Positions 63,617 through 64,000 of a DNA stretch of 64,000 nucleotides are shown here, one piece after another. The stretch is from contig NC_011247.1 of NCBI RefSeq assembly GCF_000019685.1, positions 62,001 to 126,000 on the forward strand, written 5' to 3'. This DNA is from Borrelia duttonii Ly. GTDB taxonomy: Bacteria > Spirochaetota > Spirochaetia > Borreliales > Borreliaceae. Within the stretch, counting starts at the first letter, position 1; each line of letters begins with the position of its first letter. The position numbers and the translations under genes were made by a program. Below the pieces are notes generated by a model. The model searched no databases. It was not told the DNA's origin and was given only the letters and a program-made list of their open reading frames with translations.

Positions 63617-64000
63617 TTAAATATATCTGCTCATACTAAAATGCTTAATTTTATCATGATATTTAAGACTTAAGAGCAAATAACAAGCACTAAGTGCATC
63701 AAGAGCATCATCTCTGCATCTAGAGAGGCCATTATAACTATAAATATCATTTATTACATTTTTATCTGTTATTTTTAAAAACTCGATACTACGGGCATTA
63801 AATAAGGGTATGAGAGTACATATTCTTACAAATTTATTACTTAAAGGTTTAACGGCTGATATTTTAAAATAATGATTCATATTTCGTCTTAAAGACGTCA
63901 TAATTTTTGTTAAAAATCCATACCCATCAGTATTATCCCTATCTTCAATATAAAGGGTATTGATATTAAAATCCTCTGCAAACACACTAATTGCATGAAG
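63617..64000 (-). CDS. phage terminase large subunit, C-terminal nuclease part (cut by window edge)
   Basis: The frame is open to the right edge; 127 C-terminal residues are visible. The pattern is that of the RNase H-like nuclease domain of TerL: 'NTLYIEDRDNTDGYGFLTKI', 'AVKPLSNKFVRICTLIPLFNARSIEFLK' and 'SRCRDDALDALSACYLLLS', where the paired Asp residues are the final metal-binding acids. TerL cuts and pumps phage DNA into the head. It is on the same strand as the portal operon and upstream in transcription order, but a terminator and 20.7 kb of lipoprotein genes intervene. Confidence 0.7.
   Translation of the reverse strand, partial: LHAISVFAEDFNINTLYIEDRDNTDGYGFLTKIMTSLRRNMNHYFKISAVKPLSNKFVRICTLIPLFNARSIEFLKITDKNVINDIYSYNGLSRCRDDALDALSACYLLLSLKYHDKIKHFSMSRYI

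Noticed and set aside
1-64000. tRNA, rRNA or insertion sequence elements
   Set aside because: None was seen: no G/C-rich RNA-gene segment, no CCA-ended cloverleaf noticed and no transposase-like frame.

Overview
The window is very AT-rich and dominated by lipoprotein genes: hydrophobic leaders ending in lipobox cysteines, strong AGGAG-type ribosome sites, hairpin terminators. It also holds a plasmid-type thyX-nrdI-nrdE-nrdF cluster and a tailed-phage late operon of the kind found on Borrelia plasmids. Together these point to a relapsing-fever group Borrelia and to its very large linear plasmid (megaplasmid); Lyme-group Borrelia are known to lack nrdIEF and thyX. No rRNA, tRNA, CRISPR array, transposase or plasmid partition gene was seen.

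Region 1 (1-22984) is an array of 22 loci for one helical lipoprotein family. It matches the pattern of the Borrelia PFam54/CspA (CRASP-1, P35-like) surface lipoproteins: a '(V/I)YASLGY(D/N)V..I..L' core followed by three or four amphipathic helices. All are on the minus strand except the partial first gene. Three neighbours in one tight operon carry short collagen-like Gly-X-Y tethers directly after the lipid cysteine. Three loci are broken (two frameshifts, one nonsense codon), two lack any leader, and two have lost the lipobox cysteine. One very short lipopeptide gene and at least one decayed relic lie in the gaps.

Region 2 (23271-27636) is the minus-strand cluster thyX-nrdI-nrdE-nrdF, for de novo dTMP synthesis and class Ib ribonucleotide reduction. 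It ends at a strong hairpin.

Region 3 (28066-30713) has two S2/P23-like lipoproteins on the plus strand and a one-unit BTA121-like lipoprotein on the minus strand.

Region 4 (30927-42862, minus strand) is a contractile-tailed phage head and tail operon. In transcription order it holds portal, unknown protein, head decoration, major capsid, three connector/completion proteins, tail sheath, tail tube, two small tail proteins, tape measure-like protein, baseplate protein, a secreted repeat protein, baseplate hub and spike. The terminase large subunit that would normally precede the portal lies at the right edge (63617-64000, same strand), so about 20.7 kb of lipoprotein genes separate the two.

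Region 5 (43118-63239) is that lipoprotein island. It holds seven tandem plus-strand BTA121-domain proteins, one out of frame at a G8 tract and one with its lipid cysteine changed to tyrosine. These are flanked by minus-strand proteins with Erp/Elp-like C-termini. Then come a membrane protein and small lipoprotein pair, a second S2/P23-like pair with a duplicated promoter block, and a 150-residue lipoprotein.

The overall picture is a surface-antigen repertoire built by duplication, with members at every stage of decay, sharing a replicon with nucleotide metabolism genes and a phage-derived particle operon. Family names come from remembered motifs and gene order, not from database searches.
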